Shown piece after piece: positions 20,057 through 32,111 of a stretch of 64,000 nt of DNA. Origin of the DNA: Siphonodentalium dalli (lineage: Eukaryota; Mollusca; Scaphopoda; Gadilida; Siphonodentaliidae); contig CP136065.1 in assembly GCA_032622095.1 (NCBI GenBank), positions 111,519,195 to 111,583,194 of the forward strand. Reading direction: 5' to 3'. Numbering within the stretch: position 1 is the stretch's first letter; each line of letters begins with the position of its first letter. The notes below the pieces were generated by a model, which saw nothing but the letters and a program-made list of their open reading frames with translations, had not been told where the DNA came from and made no database searches. The position numbers were made by a program, and so were the translations under genes.

Positions 20057-23000
20057 ATGGATAAACTTCACATAGCCTCTTTAAATGCGTGCGGTCTTCG
20101 CAATACTAAGACTATTCTGGCCCTTAAGTATCTCTTCCTTTTTGATAGGGTCGACGTGCTTTTCCTTCAGGAAACGCACGTCGACGACTATCAACTTGGA
20201 CAGGACCTACAATATAAATTAGATTGCAAAGGTTTTTGGTCCTATGGTACTAACCGCTCATGCGGCACGGTGATTTTTATTCGAAATTCCCTAAAACACA
20301 CCGTGATCAAATCTTTTTCGGATATGGACGGCCGCTGCGCGGGCGTCGATGTCGACGTCTCCGGAGTGGCTTTCCGTTTCCTTTCCTTTTATGGTCCTCA
20401 AGCACCCGACCAGAATAGAGACCTTGTTTTTCAAACTTTACTCCCCCATTTAGTCACCAGCCGATCAGTCATTTTAGGTGGGGATTTTAATTTTATAGTT
20501 CATCCAAAATACGACAAAATTGGTGGCCGGACCCTTGTTCCCGCCTATGCCAAAGAATGGCACAAAAAAATTATGGATTTTGGCCTCGTTGATTTTTATA
20601 GGCATGGTAACCCTACCACTGTCCATACTACTCGTCATAGCGCAAATGTCCATACGCGCCTGGACAAATTTTATATCTCCCGATCTCTGCTGACAGACCC
20701 CCCCAACTATTCTTCCCAAACTTTCCCCCACTCTGATCACGATGTCATTAGTATCTTTTTCACAACGATCCCCCGATCCGCTATTGGCCCCGGATATTGG
20801 AAGGCCAACATTTCCCTTTTTCTTGATCCTGATTTCAAGTCTGATTTCTGTACCTTTTGGTATGATCGCACCGCTTCTGTGTCTGGCATTCATGTCACAC
20901 AGGAGTGGTGGGATCAGATCAAGGCGGATATTAGAGCTTTTATTCAGAATTATGCCAATATTAAGGCATCAAATACTAGAGCTTCCCTTCGAAAATTGGA
21001 ACGAGAATATAAACTTTTACTTCAGGCTGAGCACTTACATCCTGGCAGATATGCAGACCAGCTCGCCCCTCTTCGTGCTAGCATCCAATCCTTTCATGCT
21101 CGGAACGCTGAGGGTGCTTATATCCGTTCGCGCTCAAATGTTTTAAATTCCCATGACGGTTCTGCCCAATTTTTCCATTCCCTAGAACGCTCACGCAGTG
21201 CCAAAAAAATCATTACTTCCGTCACCACTGCTGGTACGACCTATACTTCGACTTCCGATATTATAACTCAATTTACGGCTTTTTGGTCTCAGCTCTTCAC
21301 CAAAGAGGACACCGATTCTCAAGCTGCTGATTCTTTTCTAACTGACCTACATAGCTTGTCTGTCCCAGACGCGGACCTCTGTGAAGCCACTCTTCGTGTT
21401 GAAGAATTACACACTGCGCTTTTTGACATGTCTTCCGGCAAATCCCCCGGCTCGGATGGCCTCCCTGCAGAATTCTACAAGACTTTTGCCCCACAAATTT
21501 TACCTCGATTATTACAGCTTTACAACAACTGCTTTCACGATAAACTTCCCTTTTCACAGCGGACATCGCTTATTACTATGCTCCCGAAAGACCCAGCTCA
21601 TCCTGAAATTGTGTCTAATTATAGGCCCATCAGCCTTCTTAATGTAGATTACAAAATTTTGTCTAAATCCCTTTGTAACCGACTTAAATTGGTCATTTCT
21701 TCTATTGTCCAAGAAGATCAAACGTGTGGAGTTCCGGGACGCACTATCATGGATAATTTACATTTACTTCGGAATATTCAAGACTATTGTAAACAGAAAA
21801 ATCTCCCATGCGCTTTCGTTAGCCTCGATCAACAGAAGGCATTCGATCGAGTTGATCATGATTATTTATTCCGCACCCTTTCTTCCTTTGGCTTTGGACC
21901 CAACTTTGTCTCTTGGGTCCGTCTTTTATATACTGACATTTATTCTAGTCTTTATATCAACCAACACACTTCCGACCCCTTTCCAGTAACTCGGTCAGTC
22001 CGCCAGGGATGCAGTCTTTCCCCGCTTTTATATATCTTGTGCTTAGAACCCCTGCTACATCACTTTCGCAATAACCCCTCGATCACCGGGCTAACTGTGC
22101 CCGGTGCTCCGACCCCCTTTAAAACTACAGCGTATGCTGATGACGTGACCTTAATACTTACTACCGATGCCTCCATCGGAGCCGCATTACAAACGATCGA
22201 TCGTTATGGCTCAGCGTCCGGTGCTCGGCTCAACTTAACTAAATCGGTCGGGTTATTTATCGGTCGCTGGGGTCATCGTACGGACACTCCGTACGGTCTC
22301 CGGTGGTCCGCTTCCCACAAAATTTTAGGCCTGCTTTTTGGTTCGGCAGTAACTACCGATGACCATTTCCACAACTTATTTCAGAAATTTTCTAAAACTT
22401 TACAATTTGGTCGCACCGTCAATTTAGCTCAATTCACCAAAGCCTCGTATCTCAATGTCTATTGCTTTAGCAAACTATGGTATTACACGTCTATTGTTCC
22501 TTTGTCCGCCCATTATATCCGGCTTTTTCAGAGAGCAGCTTTTCGTTTTTTTTGGACTACTTTAATTGAGCCCCTCCCGCGGTCCTTACTTTATGCACCG
22601 AAAAGTGCAGGAGGTGCCGATATTGCCCATTTACAAAGTAAATGCAATACCCTCCTCCTTCGTCACATCCAACGGTTGCTGACCAACCCCACCGCTCGAT
22701 GGTCCGTTTTTGCTATATATTGGATAGGGTTCCATCTCCGGGAATACGTCCCCGCTTTCGCTGCTCGTAGCATCGCGCACTGTGATCCGGCGTATATTCC
22801 CCCCTTTTATCTGTCTTGCTTGCGTGCTTTCGCTGCCTTTCGTGATCTTCCCGATTTTCCCCTACTGCCCACCATCGATTCCAAAATTATTTATCACCAT
22901 TTACTGAAGCCCATTATTACTGCCCCGCCCCTTACCATTCGTTTTCCTAAACTACCCTTTACTTTGCTCTGGATGAACCTCCATAATGTACATGTCGATC

Positions 23001-23551
23001 CGGCCCTTCGTGGGCTCCTTTATCGGGTTATCCACGGCGTTTTATTCACAAGACTTCGCATTAAGCGCTTCACAACAACATTTCCTTATGTGAACTGTTC
23101 CTTCTGTAATAAAGCTCCGGAGGACCTACAACATCTCTTCGTCGATTGCGAAGTGGTCCAACCCTTATGGGATTTAATATTCACCTGGATCAATAATATT
23201 ATCCCCGGTAATAAATTCCGACCACACTTAGGTCACATTCGATTTCTTATCGTCCGCGCTCGAAACCCTTCCCATCGCGCCCTGGCTCTCATCTTAATTA
23301 CAGAGGCCATTGCCGCAATTTGGTATACCAGAAATCCTATACATTGTGCTCAGCGCACGCTAAAATATCATGTAACTACCCGGATAGTCCATCCGCCACA
23401 TATCCCCATTTTGGCCTTTTTATCACGGCTTCGAACCCGCGTTTTAGTCGATCATCATCGGCTGTCCAGTAATATTTTCGCCGAATTATGGCTCCTTTCC
23501 CCTGACATATGTACTCTTGATGACGATGATTTAGTAACCTTCTCATTTTAA
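20057..23551 (+). CDS. ORF2 protein of H4T-4 (endonuclease and reverse transcriptase)
   Basis: 1164 codons, intact catalytic residues. It carries Ile instead of Phe in the HKKIMDF segment of the endonuclease domain, from a T-to-A change near 20571. Otherwise it matches H4T-3 and H4T-5. Confidence 0.93.
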   Translation: MDKLHIASLNACGLRNTKTILALKYLFLFDRVDVLFLQETHVDDYQLGQDLQYKLDCKGFWSYGTNRSCGTVIFIRNSLKHTVIKSFSDMDGRCAGVDVDVSGVAFRFLSFYGPQAPDQNRDLVFQTLLPHLVTSRSVILGGDFNFIVHPKYDKIGGRTLVPAYAKEWHKKIMDFGLVDFYRHGNPTTVHTTRHSANVHTRLDKFYISRSLLTDPPNYSSQTFPHSDHDVISIFFTTIPRSAIGPGYWKANISLFLDPDFKSDFCTFWYDRTASVSGIHVTQEWWDQIKADIRAFIQNYANIKASNTRASLRKLEREYKLLLQAEHLHPGRYADQLAPLRASIQSFHARNAEGAYIRSRSNVLNSHDGSAQFFHSLERSRSAKKIITSVTTAGTTYTSTSDIITQFTAFWSQLFTKEDTDSQAADSFLTDLHSLSVPDADLCEATLRVEELHTALFDMSSGKSPGSDGLPAEFYKTFAPQILPRLLQLYNNCFHDKLPFSQRTSLITMLPKDPAHPEIVSNYRPISLLNVDYKILSKSLCNRLKLVISSIVQEDQTCGVPGRTIMDNLHLLRNIQDYCKQKNLPCAFVSLDQQKAFDRVDHDYLFRTLSSFGFGPNFVSWVRLLYTDIYSSLYINQHTSDPFPVTRSVRQGCSLSPLLYILCLEPLLHHFRNNPSITGLTVPGAPTPFKTTAYADDVTLILTTDASIGAALQTIDRYGSASGARLNLTKSVGLFIGRWGHRTDTPYGLRWSASHKILGLLFGSAVTTDDHFHNLFQKFSKTLQFGRTVNLAQFTKASYLNVYCFSKLWYYTSIVPLSAHYIRLFQRAAFRFFWTTLIEPLPRSLLYAPKSAGGADIAHLQSKCNTLLLRHIQRLLTNPTARWSVFAIYWIGFHLREYVPAFAARSIAHCDPAYIPPFYLSCLRAFAAFRDLPDFPLLPTIDSKIIYHHLLKPIITAPPLTIRFPKLPFTLLWMNLHNVHVDPALRGLLYRVIHGVLFTRLRIKRFTTTFPYVNCSFCNKAPEDLQHLFVDCEVVQPLWDLIFTWINNIIPGNKFRPHLGHIRFLIVRARNPSHRALALILITEAIAAIWYTRNPIHCAQRTLKYHVTTRIVHPPHIPILAFLSRLRTRVLVDHHRLSSNIFAELWLLSPDICTLDDDDLVTFSF

Positions 23552-24417
23552 CTCCACTCTTCTCTTTACCCCTGTTTATATGTCTGTATGCTTAATTTCT
23601 TTATTTCAGGTACTTGCTGTGTCCTGGTACACATATACCTTAATTTGTTTTCTTTAGTTTCTCGTTTCAGGCAGTTTCTGTGCGCTCGGTCCACATATGT
23701 CTTTTTATATTTTATTTAGACCTTCTTCCTCTTTAACTATCTATCTTACTTGCTGCCCCCCCCCCCCCGTTTCTAACCCCCCGATCCGTCTCTGATTAAT
23801 GTGCCTGCCTGTTGGTTTTCAACTCACGGCGTGCCGGGCTGGGCGGTGTAACCCGTTCACGGCACATGTCGTTCAGCCGGGTGCTTCGTGCGTGACCCGC
23901 TTCACATTCTTACATAATATTATTGCTCTCAATGCTTTCGACTACGCCCGTGCGTATGTTTACTTTTATTAGGTTACTTGTACTCTTACTTTTCATTGTC
24001 TCTTTCCATTCTCTCTTCTGTCTGTCACTTGTACTCTTATGCTTCTCATTTTCTTTCCTTCTTCCTTCTTTCCTTCCTTTCTTTTATTGTTGTTTATTCC
24101 TTTTCTTCCTTTATTGTTATGCATTATTTCATTTTCGTATTTAATTCTTTTTTTGTCTCGTTACAGTTACGTACATCATTTTTCTATTTTTCAACTTGTT
24201 GCCTTAATATTAATTTTATTAAAGTTCTGCCCGTGAGAAGATGACCCGTAGAAGAGGCCGAGTGCCCACGTTTTTTGTTTTATTTTCATCGAGGGTCCAG
24301 GCGACTGTGATGATCCGGTTAATTATTGCTCGTTGACCACATTATTATTTCCCGTACATTCCATCCTGGCTCGGTACTGGTTTGTGGTCCCGTGAGCTCT
24401 AAGACCAGACTGAGTCG

Positions 24418-24443
<26 letters not shown>

Positions 24444-24448
<5 letters not shown>

Positions 24449-24454
24449 AGGGCG
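24444..24454 (+). repeat. Regenerated H4 target site between H4T-4 and H4T-5
   Basis: ATGTCAGGGCG following a 23-base A run and preceding the first base of H4T-5. Confidence 0.9.
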
Positions 24455-24570
24455 TCAGGCCAGCAGATACTCACACCAGACTGACGCTGCGACGGCTTGG
24501 CCGTGTGTTTAACCCGCTTCCAGGGTGTTTCCCGCTTCTATTTGTATTTTTTCTTCTCACATGTTTCAAG

Positions 24571-25791
24571 ATGGCTGAGCTGGATCCGCGGCTCAACACT
24601 TCCAAAGATTCCATCATTCAAGGTATGTGCGACACACCACCTGCACCACCTGCTCCACCCGTCACCGACGCACCTTCTGCACCACCGGAACCACCACCTC
24701 CGCCTCCCGTTCAGAAGGTTTATATCTCTACAGATGGGTATGAAGTCGCGTCCACTGACCCACTGGATCCGTACAAGGGTACTTATGGCGAAAATACGTC
24801 CCTTCTTTCGGACGACGTGAAACAAAGCTTGTGGGGTAGAACTACCAACATTTTTCTTCGTGGTCCCCGCCCGGGACGCGTAAATGCCACATTGTTGGCG
24901 GAGAAGATTTCTGAAAGGATGCCCCAAGTCGGCATTACGGCGATCCATCGAGGTCAGGACAGCCGGGAATGGACAATTGTGTTTTCGACGGATGGTTTCG
25001 TTCAAGATTTTAGGCACCTCACACCTCCATTTTCTCCCATGGCAGGGATCACTACTGTCGCAGAACTTTCCCGGTACGAGCCTCGGGCGCACACCGTAAA
25101 AATTAATTGGCTCCCGTTTAGCGTCCCGCATTCGGTAGTCATCGCGCACCTCACAGAATACGGGACGGTGCTGGAGATAGAGTACGAATCCTTCCGAGCC
25201 GTCGGCCAAGAAATCGCCAACGGCCGTCGGCGGCTTCGCATGAAATTTATTAAACCCGATATAACCGACTTTCCCGACTTCGGCATGCTGGCTGGATATA
25301 AAGTTTTCTACACGGTCGCGGGGAGATCGCCCTTATGCTTGAAATGTGGGCAGCGTGGCCACGTGCGCATGACTTGCCCAGACAACAACTTTTCCCCGTC
25401 GGGAGTGCTATCTCGGCCGACGGATTACGCGGCGGCAGTCCGCCGCCATAGAGGCCGGCCAGAATCACCTTCAGTGCAGCCCCCGGATGATGGTCACGTG
25501 ACCCTGTCAACGTTCGAGACACCATTAGCACCAGGGCAGGACTATATGCCTCCTCCCTCTTTCCAGGAGGGGGGGCTCCACAATGATTTCCAGTTGTCCG
25601 AGTCCGGGTCAGACGATTTGGATGTGGAAAAAGTTTCGGAATCGGACAGTCCTCTGTCCCCTGCCATTTACCGTATGGAAGTGATGGACACTCGCGCGGT
25701 TGGGGGGGGCAGTAAGCGACAGCATGAGGGTGACGAGGAACGTCACCCTCCTGCCAAGTTGAATGTGCGGGAAGGCCCAGCACCTGATTAA
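24571..25791 (+). CDS. ORF1 protein of H4T-5
   Basis: 406 codons, same protein as in H4T-2 and H4T-3, with the eight-G form of the homopolymer and an intact zinc knuckle. Confidence 0.85.
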   Translation: MAELDPRLNTSKDSIIQGMCDTPPAPPAPPVTDAPSAPPEPPPPPPVQKVYISTDGYEVASTDPLDPYKGTYGENTSLLSDDVKQSLWGRTTNIFLRGPRPGRVNATLLAEKISERMPQVGITAIHRGQDSREWTIVFSTDGFVQDFRHLTPPFSPMAGITTVAELSRYEPRAHTVKINWLPFSVPHSVVIAHLTEYGTVLEIEYESFRAVGQEIANGRRRLRMKFIKPDITDFPDFGMLAGYKVFYTVAGRSPLCLKCGQRGHVRMTCPDNNFSPSGVLSRPTDYAAAVRRHRGRPESPSVQPPDDGHVTLSTFETPLAPGQDYMPPPSFQEGGLHNDFQLSESGSDDLDVEKVSESDSPLSPAIYRMEVMDTRAVGGGSKRQHEGDEERHPPAKLNVREGPAPD

Positions 25792-26040
25792 TGTGTTTTA
25801 ATATGATTGTGTATATTTATTCTCTTCGACCCTCGCTAACGTCCCTGATTTTCCCTTTTGCCTTCTGGATATATTGTGTTGCCTTTTTCTTCACGACCTC
25901 TCGCTTTTCCTCTGATTTTTGCACCTGCCCACCGACTCAACTTTACGCCAGATCCATTGGGGACTGGCTGTTCTTTGTGTCTTTCTGTATCTATTTATGT
26001 GTCCCTTGTCTCGTTTCGTATCTCACCTTTTCGACTTTCC

Positions 26041-29000
26041 ATGGATAAACTTCACATAGCCTCTTTAAATGCGTGCGGTCTTCGCAATACTAAGACTATT
26101 CTGGCCCTTAAGTATCTCTTCCTTTTTGATAGGGTCGACGTGCTTTTCCTTCAGGAAACGCACGTCGACGACTATCAACTTGGACAGGACCTACAATATA
26201 AATTAGATTGCAAAGGTTTTTGGTCCTATGGTACTAACCGCTCATGCGGCACGGTGATTTTTATTCGAAATTCCCTAAAACACACCGTGATCAAATCTTT
26301 TTCGGATATGGACGGCCGCTGCGCGGGCGTCGATGTCGACGTCTCCGGAGTGGCTTTCCGTTTCCTTTCCTTTTATGGTCCTCAAGCACCCGACCAGAAT
26401 AGAGACCTTGTTTTTCAAACTTTACTCCCCCATTTAGTCACCAGCCGATCAGTCATTTTAGGTGGGGATTTTAATTTTATAGTTCATCCAAAATACGACA
26501 AAATTGGTGGCCGGACCCTTGTTCCCGCCTATGCCAAAGAATGGCACAAAAAATTTATGGATTTTGGCCTCGTTGATTTTTATAGGCATGGTAACCCTAC
26601 CACTGTCCATACTACTCGTCATAGCGCAAATGTCCATACGCGCCTGGACAAATTTTATATCTCCCGATCTCTGCTGACAGACCCCCCCAACTATTCTTCC
26701 CAAACTTTCCCCCACTCTGATCACGATGTCATTAGTATCTTTTTCACAACGATCCCCCGATCCGCTATTGGCCCCGGATATTGGAAGGCCAACATTTCCC
26801 TTTTTCTTGATCCTGATTTCAAGTCTGATTTCTGTACCTTTTGGTATGATCGCACCGCTTCTGTGTCTGGCATTCATGTCACACAGGAGTGGTGGGATCA
26901 GATCAAGGCGGATATTAGAGCTTTTATTCAGAATTATGCCAATATTAAGGCATCAAATACTAGAGCTTCCCTTCGAAAATTGGAACGAGAATATAAACTT
27001 TTACTTCAGGCTGAGCACTTACATCCTGGCAGATATGCAGACCAGCTCGCCCCTCTTCGTGCTAGCATCCAATCCTTTCATGCTCGGAACGCTGAGGGTG
27101 CTTATATCCGTTCGCGCTCAAATGTTTTAAATTCCCATGACGGTTCTGCCCAATTTTTCCATTCCCTAGAACGCTCACGCAGTGCCAAAAAAATCATTAC
27201 TTCCGTCACCACTGCTGGTACGACCTATACTTCGACTTCCGATATTATAACTCAATTTACGGCTTTTTGGTCTCAGCTCTTCACCAAAGAGGACACCGAT
27301 TCTCAAGCTGCTGATTCTTTTCTAACTGACCTACATAGCTTGTCTGTCCCAGACGCGGACCTCTGTGAAGCCACTCTTCGTGTTGAAGAATTACACACTG
27401 CGCTTTTTGACATGTCTTCCGGCAAATCCCCCGGCTCGGATGGCCTCCCTGCAGAATTCTACAAGACTTTTGCCCCACAAATTTTACCTCGATTATTACA
27501 GCTTTACAACAACTGCTTTCACGATAAACTTCCCTTTTCACAGCGGACATCGCTTATTACTATGCTCCCGAAAGACCCAGCTCATCCTGAAATTGTGTCT
27601 AATTATAGGCCCATCAGCCTTCTTAATGTAGATTACAAAATTTTGTCTAAATCCCTTTGTAACCGACTTAAATTGGTCATTTCTTCTATTGTCCAAGAAG
27701 ATCAAACGTGTGGAGTTCCGGGACGCACTATCATGGATAATTTACATTTACTTCGGAATATTCAAGACTATTGTAAACAGAAAAATCTCCCATGCGCTTT
27801 CGTTAGCCTCGATCAACAGAAGGCATTCGATCGAGTTGATCATGATTATTTATTCCGCACCCTTTCTTCCTTTGGCTTTGGACCCAACTTTGTCTCTTGG
27901 GTCCGTCTTTTATATACTGACATTTATTCTAGTCTTTATATCAACCAACACACTTCCGACCCCTTTCCAGTAACTCGGTCAGTCCGCCAGGGATGCAGTC
28001 TTTCCCCGCTTTTATATATCTTGTGCTTAGAACCCCTGCTACATCACTTTCGCAATAACCCCTCGATCACCGGGCTAACTGTGCCCGGTGCTCCGACCCC
28101 CTTTAAAACTACAGCGTATGCTGATGACGTGACCTTAATACTTACTACCGATGCCTCCATCGGAGCCGCATTACAAACGATCGATCGTTATGGCTCAGCG
28201 TCCGGTGCTCGGCTCAACTTAACTAAATCGGTCGGGTTATTTATCGGTCGCTGGGGTCATCGTACGGACACTCCGTACGGTCTCCGGTGGTCCGCTTCCC
28301 ACAAAATTTTAGGCCTGCTTTTTGGTTCGGCAGTAACTACCGATGACCATTTCCACAACTTATTTCAGAAATTTTCTAAAACTTTACAATTTGGTCGCAC
28401 CGTCAATTTAGCTCAATTCACCAAAGCCTCGTATCTCAATGTCTATTGCTTTAGCAAACTATGGTATTACACGTCTATTGTTCCTTTGTCCGCCCATTAT
28501 ATCCGGCTTTTTCAGAGAGCAGCTTTTCGTTTTTTTTGGACTACTTTAATTGAGCCCCTCCCGCGGTCCTTACTTTATGCACCGAAAAGTGCAGGAGGTG
28601 CCGATATTGCCCATTTACAAAGTAAATGCAATACCCTCCTCCTTCGTCACATCCAACGGTTGCTGACCAACCCCACCGCTCGATGGTCCGTTTTTGCTAT
28701 ATATTGGATAGGGTTCCATCTCCGGGAATACGTCCCCGCTTTCGCTGCTCGTAGCATCGCGCACTGTGATCCGGCGTATATTCCCCCCTTTTATCTGTCT
28801 TGCTTGCGTGCTTTCGCTGCCTTTCGTGATCTTCCCGATTTTCCCCTACTGCCCACCATCGATTCCAAAATTATTTATCACCATTTACTGAAGCCCATTA
28901 TTACTGCCCCGCCCCTTACCATTCGTTTTCCTAAACTACCCTTTACTTTGCTCTGGATGAACCTCCATAATGTACATGTCGATCCGGCCCTTCGTGGGCT

Positions 29001-29535
29001 CCTTTATCGGGTTATCCACGGCGTTTTATTCACAAGACTTCGCATTAAGCGCTTCACAACAACATTTCCTTATGTGAACTGTTCCTTCTGTAATAAAGCT
29101 CCGGAGGACCTACAACATCTCTTCGTCGATTGCGAAGTGGTCCAACCCTTATGGGATTTAATATTCACCTGGATCAATAATATTATCCCCGGTAATAAAT
29201 TCCGACCACACTTAGGTCACATTCGATTTCTTATCGTCCGCGCTCGAAACCCTTCCCATCGCGCCCTGGCTCTCATCTTAATTACAGAGGCCATTGCCGC
29301 AATTTGGTATACCAGAAATCCTATACATTGTGCTCAGCGCACGCTAAAATATCATGTAACTACCCGGATAGTCCATCCGCCACATATCCCCATTTTGGCC
29401 TTTTTATCACGGCTTCGAACCCGCGTTTTAGTCGATCATCATCGGCTGTCCAGTAATATTTTCGCCGAATTATGGCTCCTTTCCCCTGACATATGTACTC
29501 TTGATGACGATGATTTAGTAACCTTCTCATTTTAA
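26041..29535 (+). CDS. ORF2 protein of H4T-5 (endonuclease and reverse transcriptase)
   Basis: 1164 codons without interruption. The endonuclease, YADD and C-terminal zinc motif are all present. It appears to be the consensus form of the array. Confidence 0.93.
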   Translation: MDKLHIASLNACGLRNTKTILALKYLFLFDRVDVLFLQETHVDDYQLGQDLQYKLDCKGFWSYGTNRSCGTVIFIRNSLKHTVIKSFSDMDGRCAGVDVDVSGVAFRFLSFYGPQAPDQNRDLVFQTLLPHLVTSRSVILGGDFNFIVHPKYDKIGGRTLVPAYAKEWHKKFMDFGLVDFYRHGNPTTVHTTRHSANVHTRLDKFYISRSLLTDPPNYSSQTFPHSDHDVISIFFTTIPRSAIGPGYWKANISLFLDPDFKSDFCTFWYDRTASVSGIHVTQEWWDQIKADIRAFIQNYANIKASNTRASLRKLEREYKLLLQAEHLHPGRYADQLAPLRASIQSFHARNAEGAYIRSRSNVLNSHDGSAQFFHSLERSRSAKKIITSVTTAGTTYTSTSDIITQFTAFWSQLFTKEDTDSQAADSFLTDLHSLSVPDADLCEATLRVEELHTALFDMSSGKSPGSDGLPAEFYKTFAPQILPRLLQLYNNCFHDKLPFSQRTSLITMLPKDPAHPEIVSNYRPISLLNVDYKILSKSLCNRLKLVISSIVQEDQTCGVPGRTIMDNLHLLRNIQDYCKQKNLPCAFVSLDQQKAFDRVDHDYLFRTLSSFGFGPNFVSWVRLLYTDIYSSLYINQHTSDPFPVTRSVRQGCSLSPLLYILCLEPLLHHFRNNPSITGLTVPGAPTPFKTTAYADDVTLILTTDASIGAALQTIDRYGSASGARLNLTKSVGLFIGRWGHRTDTPYGLRWSASHKILGLLFGSAVTTDDHFHNLFQKFSKTLQFGRTVNLAQFTKASYLNVYCFSKLWYYTSIVPLSAHYIRLFQRAAFRFFWTTLIEPLPRSLLYAPKSAGGADIAHLQSKCNTLLLRHIQRLLTNPTARWSVFAIYWIGFHLREYVPAFAARSIAHCDPAYIPPFYLSCLRAFAAFRDLPDFPLLPTIDSKIIYHHLLKPIITAPPLTIRFPKLPFTLLWMNLHNVHVDPALRGLLYRVIHGVLFTRLRIKRFTTTFPYVNCSFCNKAPEDLQHLFVDCEVVQPLWDLIFTWINNIIPGNKFRPHLGHIRFLIVRARNPSHRALALILITEAIAAIWYTRNPIHCAQRTLKYHVTTRIVHPPHIPILAFLSRLRTRVLVDHHRLSSNIFAELWLLSPDICTLDDDDLVTFSF

Positions 29536-30395
29536 CTCCACTCTTCTCTTTACCCCTGTTTATATGTCTGTATGCTTAATTTCTTTATTTCAGGTACTTG
29601 CTGTGTCCTGGTACACATATACCTTAATTTGTTTTCTTTAGTTTCTCGTTTCAGGCAGTTTCTGTGCGCTCGGTCCACATATGTCTTTTTATATTTTATT
29701 TAGACCTTCTTCCTCTTTAACTATCTATCTTACTTGCTGCCCCCCCCCGTTTCTAACCCCCCGATCCGTCTCTGATTAATGTGCCTGCCTGTTGGTTTTC
29801 AACTCACGGCGTGCCGGGCTGGGCGGTGTAACCCGTTCACGGCACATGTCGTTCAGCCGGGTGCTTCGTGCGTGACCCGCTTCACATTCTTACATAATAT
29901 TATTGCTCTCAATGCTTTCGACTACGCCCGTGCGTATGTTTACTTTTATTAGGTTACTTGTACTCTTACTTTTCATTGTCTCTTTCCATTCTCTCTTCTG
30001 TCTGTCACTTGTACTCTTATGCTTCTCATTTTCTTTCCTTCTTCCTTCTTTCCTTCCTTTCTTTTATTGTTGTTTATTCCTTTTCTTCCTTTATTGTTAT
30101 GCATTATTCCATTTTCGTATTTAATTCTTTTTTTGTCTCGTTACAGTTACGTACATCATTTTTCTATTTTTCAACTTGTTGCCTTAATATTAATTTTATT
30201 AAAGTTCTGCCCGTGAGAAGATGACCCGTAGAAGAGGCCGAGTGCCCACGTTTTTTGTTTTATTTTCATCGAGGGTCCAGGCGACTGTGATGATCCGGTT
30301 AATTATTGCTCGTTGACCACATTATTATTTCCCGTACATTCCATCCTGGCTCGGTACTGGTTTGTGGTCCCGTGAGCTCTAAGACCAGACTGAGT

Positions 30396-30745
<350 letters not shown>

Positions 30746-30781
30746 ACACCCGAAAGATCGGAAGCACAGCTTCAAACAAAC

Positions 30782-30797
30782 GGCCCTTTTCAGGGCC
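30782..30797 (+). terminator. Histone 3' stem-loop of H4 (U1)
   Basis: GGCCCTTTTCAGGGCC downstream of the H4 stop. Retained despite the upstream insertions. Confidence 0.95.
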
Positions 30798-31389
30798 ACC
30801 AAATTATTTTAAAGAGATACTTTAAAAATTGCTGTACAGCAAAAATAACACGCCATGTTAATACAATTTTAGTATATACATGAAAGGCACATAAAGGAGT
30901 GAGTGAGTGAGCGAGCGAGTGAAGGATGGAAACGTGCTCATAAAAGTTTACTAAATACAATTTTTTTTTCGAACACTGCACTATGTTAGTTTAGTTCTAT
31001 ATATATAGACAAACTGCATAGTAACTGAAATGTGTATGGACGTGTGACCTAACTTTTAATCACTTGTTACATCTTCATCAGGGAATTGGGCTATATTCCA
31101 CAATTAAGCATTCAATATTCAAACAAGCTCATTCCCGTTATTATTATTTTTTACACACATTTCTGACAGCTACTTTGTTGCCATGCCCCCCACATATACG
31201 GGGCATGTTCTTATATACTTGATCCCAATAAATGCTATGTGCACTTTAGTTGGGATATTTGCTTATATTTTTATTCAGTTCAGTTCCCTTCCTTTTCATG
31301 GTTATTCGTGAATTCCTCATTGTCCCTAACCCACAGTGATTCGAATAGTTTAGCAATTCTAATAGTTTATCTTTTTGGAAAATTTGGGT
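30798..31389. other. H4-H2B intergenic region (U1)
   Basis: Same noncoding block as in U0, including the CATGCCCC inverted repeat near 31180-31206 and the following AATAAA. Confidence 0.7.
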
Positions 31390-31405
31390 GGCCCTGAAAA
31401 GGGCC
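31390..31405 (-). terminator. Histone 3' stem-loop of H2B (U1)
   Basis: 16-base stem-loop in minus orientation past the H2B stop. Confidence 0.95.
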
Positions 31406-31434
31406 GTTTGTGTGTAAAGCTGTAAGTGAACAGT

Positions 31435-31806
31435 TTACTTGCTGCTGGTGTACTTCGTGACGGCCTTGGTGCCCTCAGAGACGGCGTGCTTGGCCAATTC
31501 ACCTGGGAGAAGAAGTCTGACGGCGGTCTGGACCTCTCTGGAGGTGATGGTGGATCGTTTGTTGTAGTGGGCCAATCGGGAGGCCTCAGCTGCGATCCTC
31601 TCGAAAATGTCGTTGACAAAGCTGTTCATGATGGACATGGCTTTGCTGCTGACACCGGTGTCTGGGTGTACCTGTTTCAAGACTTTGTAGATGTAGATTC
31701 CGTAGGATTCCTTCCTTTTTCGGTGCCTCTTCTTGGTGCCGGTCGTTGACGCCTTCTGGGTCTTGGTGGCCTTTTTGGCTCCTTTGCTTCCTGCTTTGGG
31801 TGGCAT
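31435..31806 (-). CDS. H2B: Histone H2B (unit U1)
   Basis: 123 residues, identical to the U0 protein, with an intact upstream promoter region. This and U0 are the only H2B copies here without an insertion at their start site. Confidence 0.97.
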   Translation of the reverse strand: MPPKAGSKGAKKATKTQKASTTGTKKRHRKRKESYGIYIYKVLKQVHPDTGVSSKAMSIMNSFVNDIFERIAAEASRLAHYNKRSTITSREVQTAVRLLLPGELAKHAVSEGTKAVTKYTSSK

Positions 31807-32111
31807 CGTGAAACGAGATGAAAATTATTTTACTTGACGAAATGTCGAGAAAATATGGATCGCCGGCAGAAACCGTTTTCTTTTATATCGCGAGTGCGCT
31901 CTAACGCGGATCAAACATAGCCCCCAGTTACTATTTTAAGCACACAAAGCTTCAGTTTTTAAACACGGACTTCGGCGAAAGCACATTATTGGCTCATTTA
32001 TGTAGGTCGATCCGCAAAGGAGTATAAATTTCCTACCCACCCCTCGGAGATTTAATTGTGGAGATTTAATTTTCCATTTGTCGAATTTCGTACACTAGAA
32101 AATACACAATT
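31807..32111. promoter_or_regulatory. Intact divergent H2B/H2A promoter (U1)
   Basis: Empty target site at about 31857-31863 (ATGGATCGCC/GGCAGAAACC), H2B TATA-like element at 31881-31888 (minus) and H2A TATAAAT at 32023-32029. Confidence 0.8.

Larger units (their letters stand above)
18469..24443 (+). mobile_element. H4T-4: full-length H4-targeted non-LTR retrotransposon
   Basis: Second element of the U1 array, 5.97 kb. Same structure as H4T-3, but ORF1 carries a two-base expansion of a G run. The C run near 23756 differs in length from the other copies, and the A-tail is pure. Confidence 0.95.
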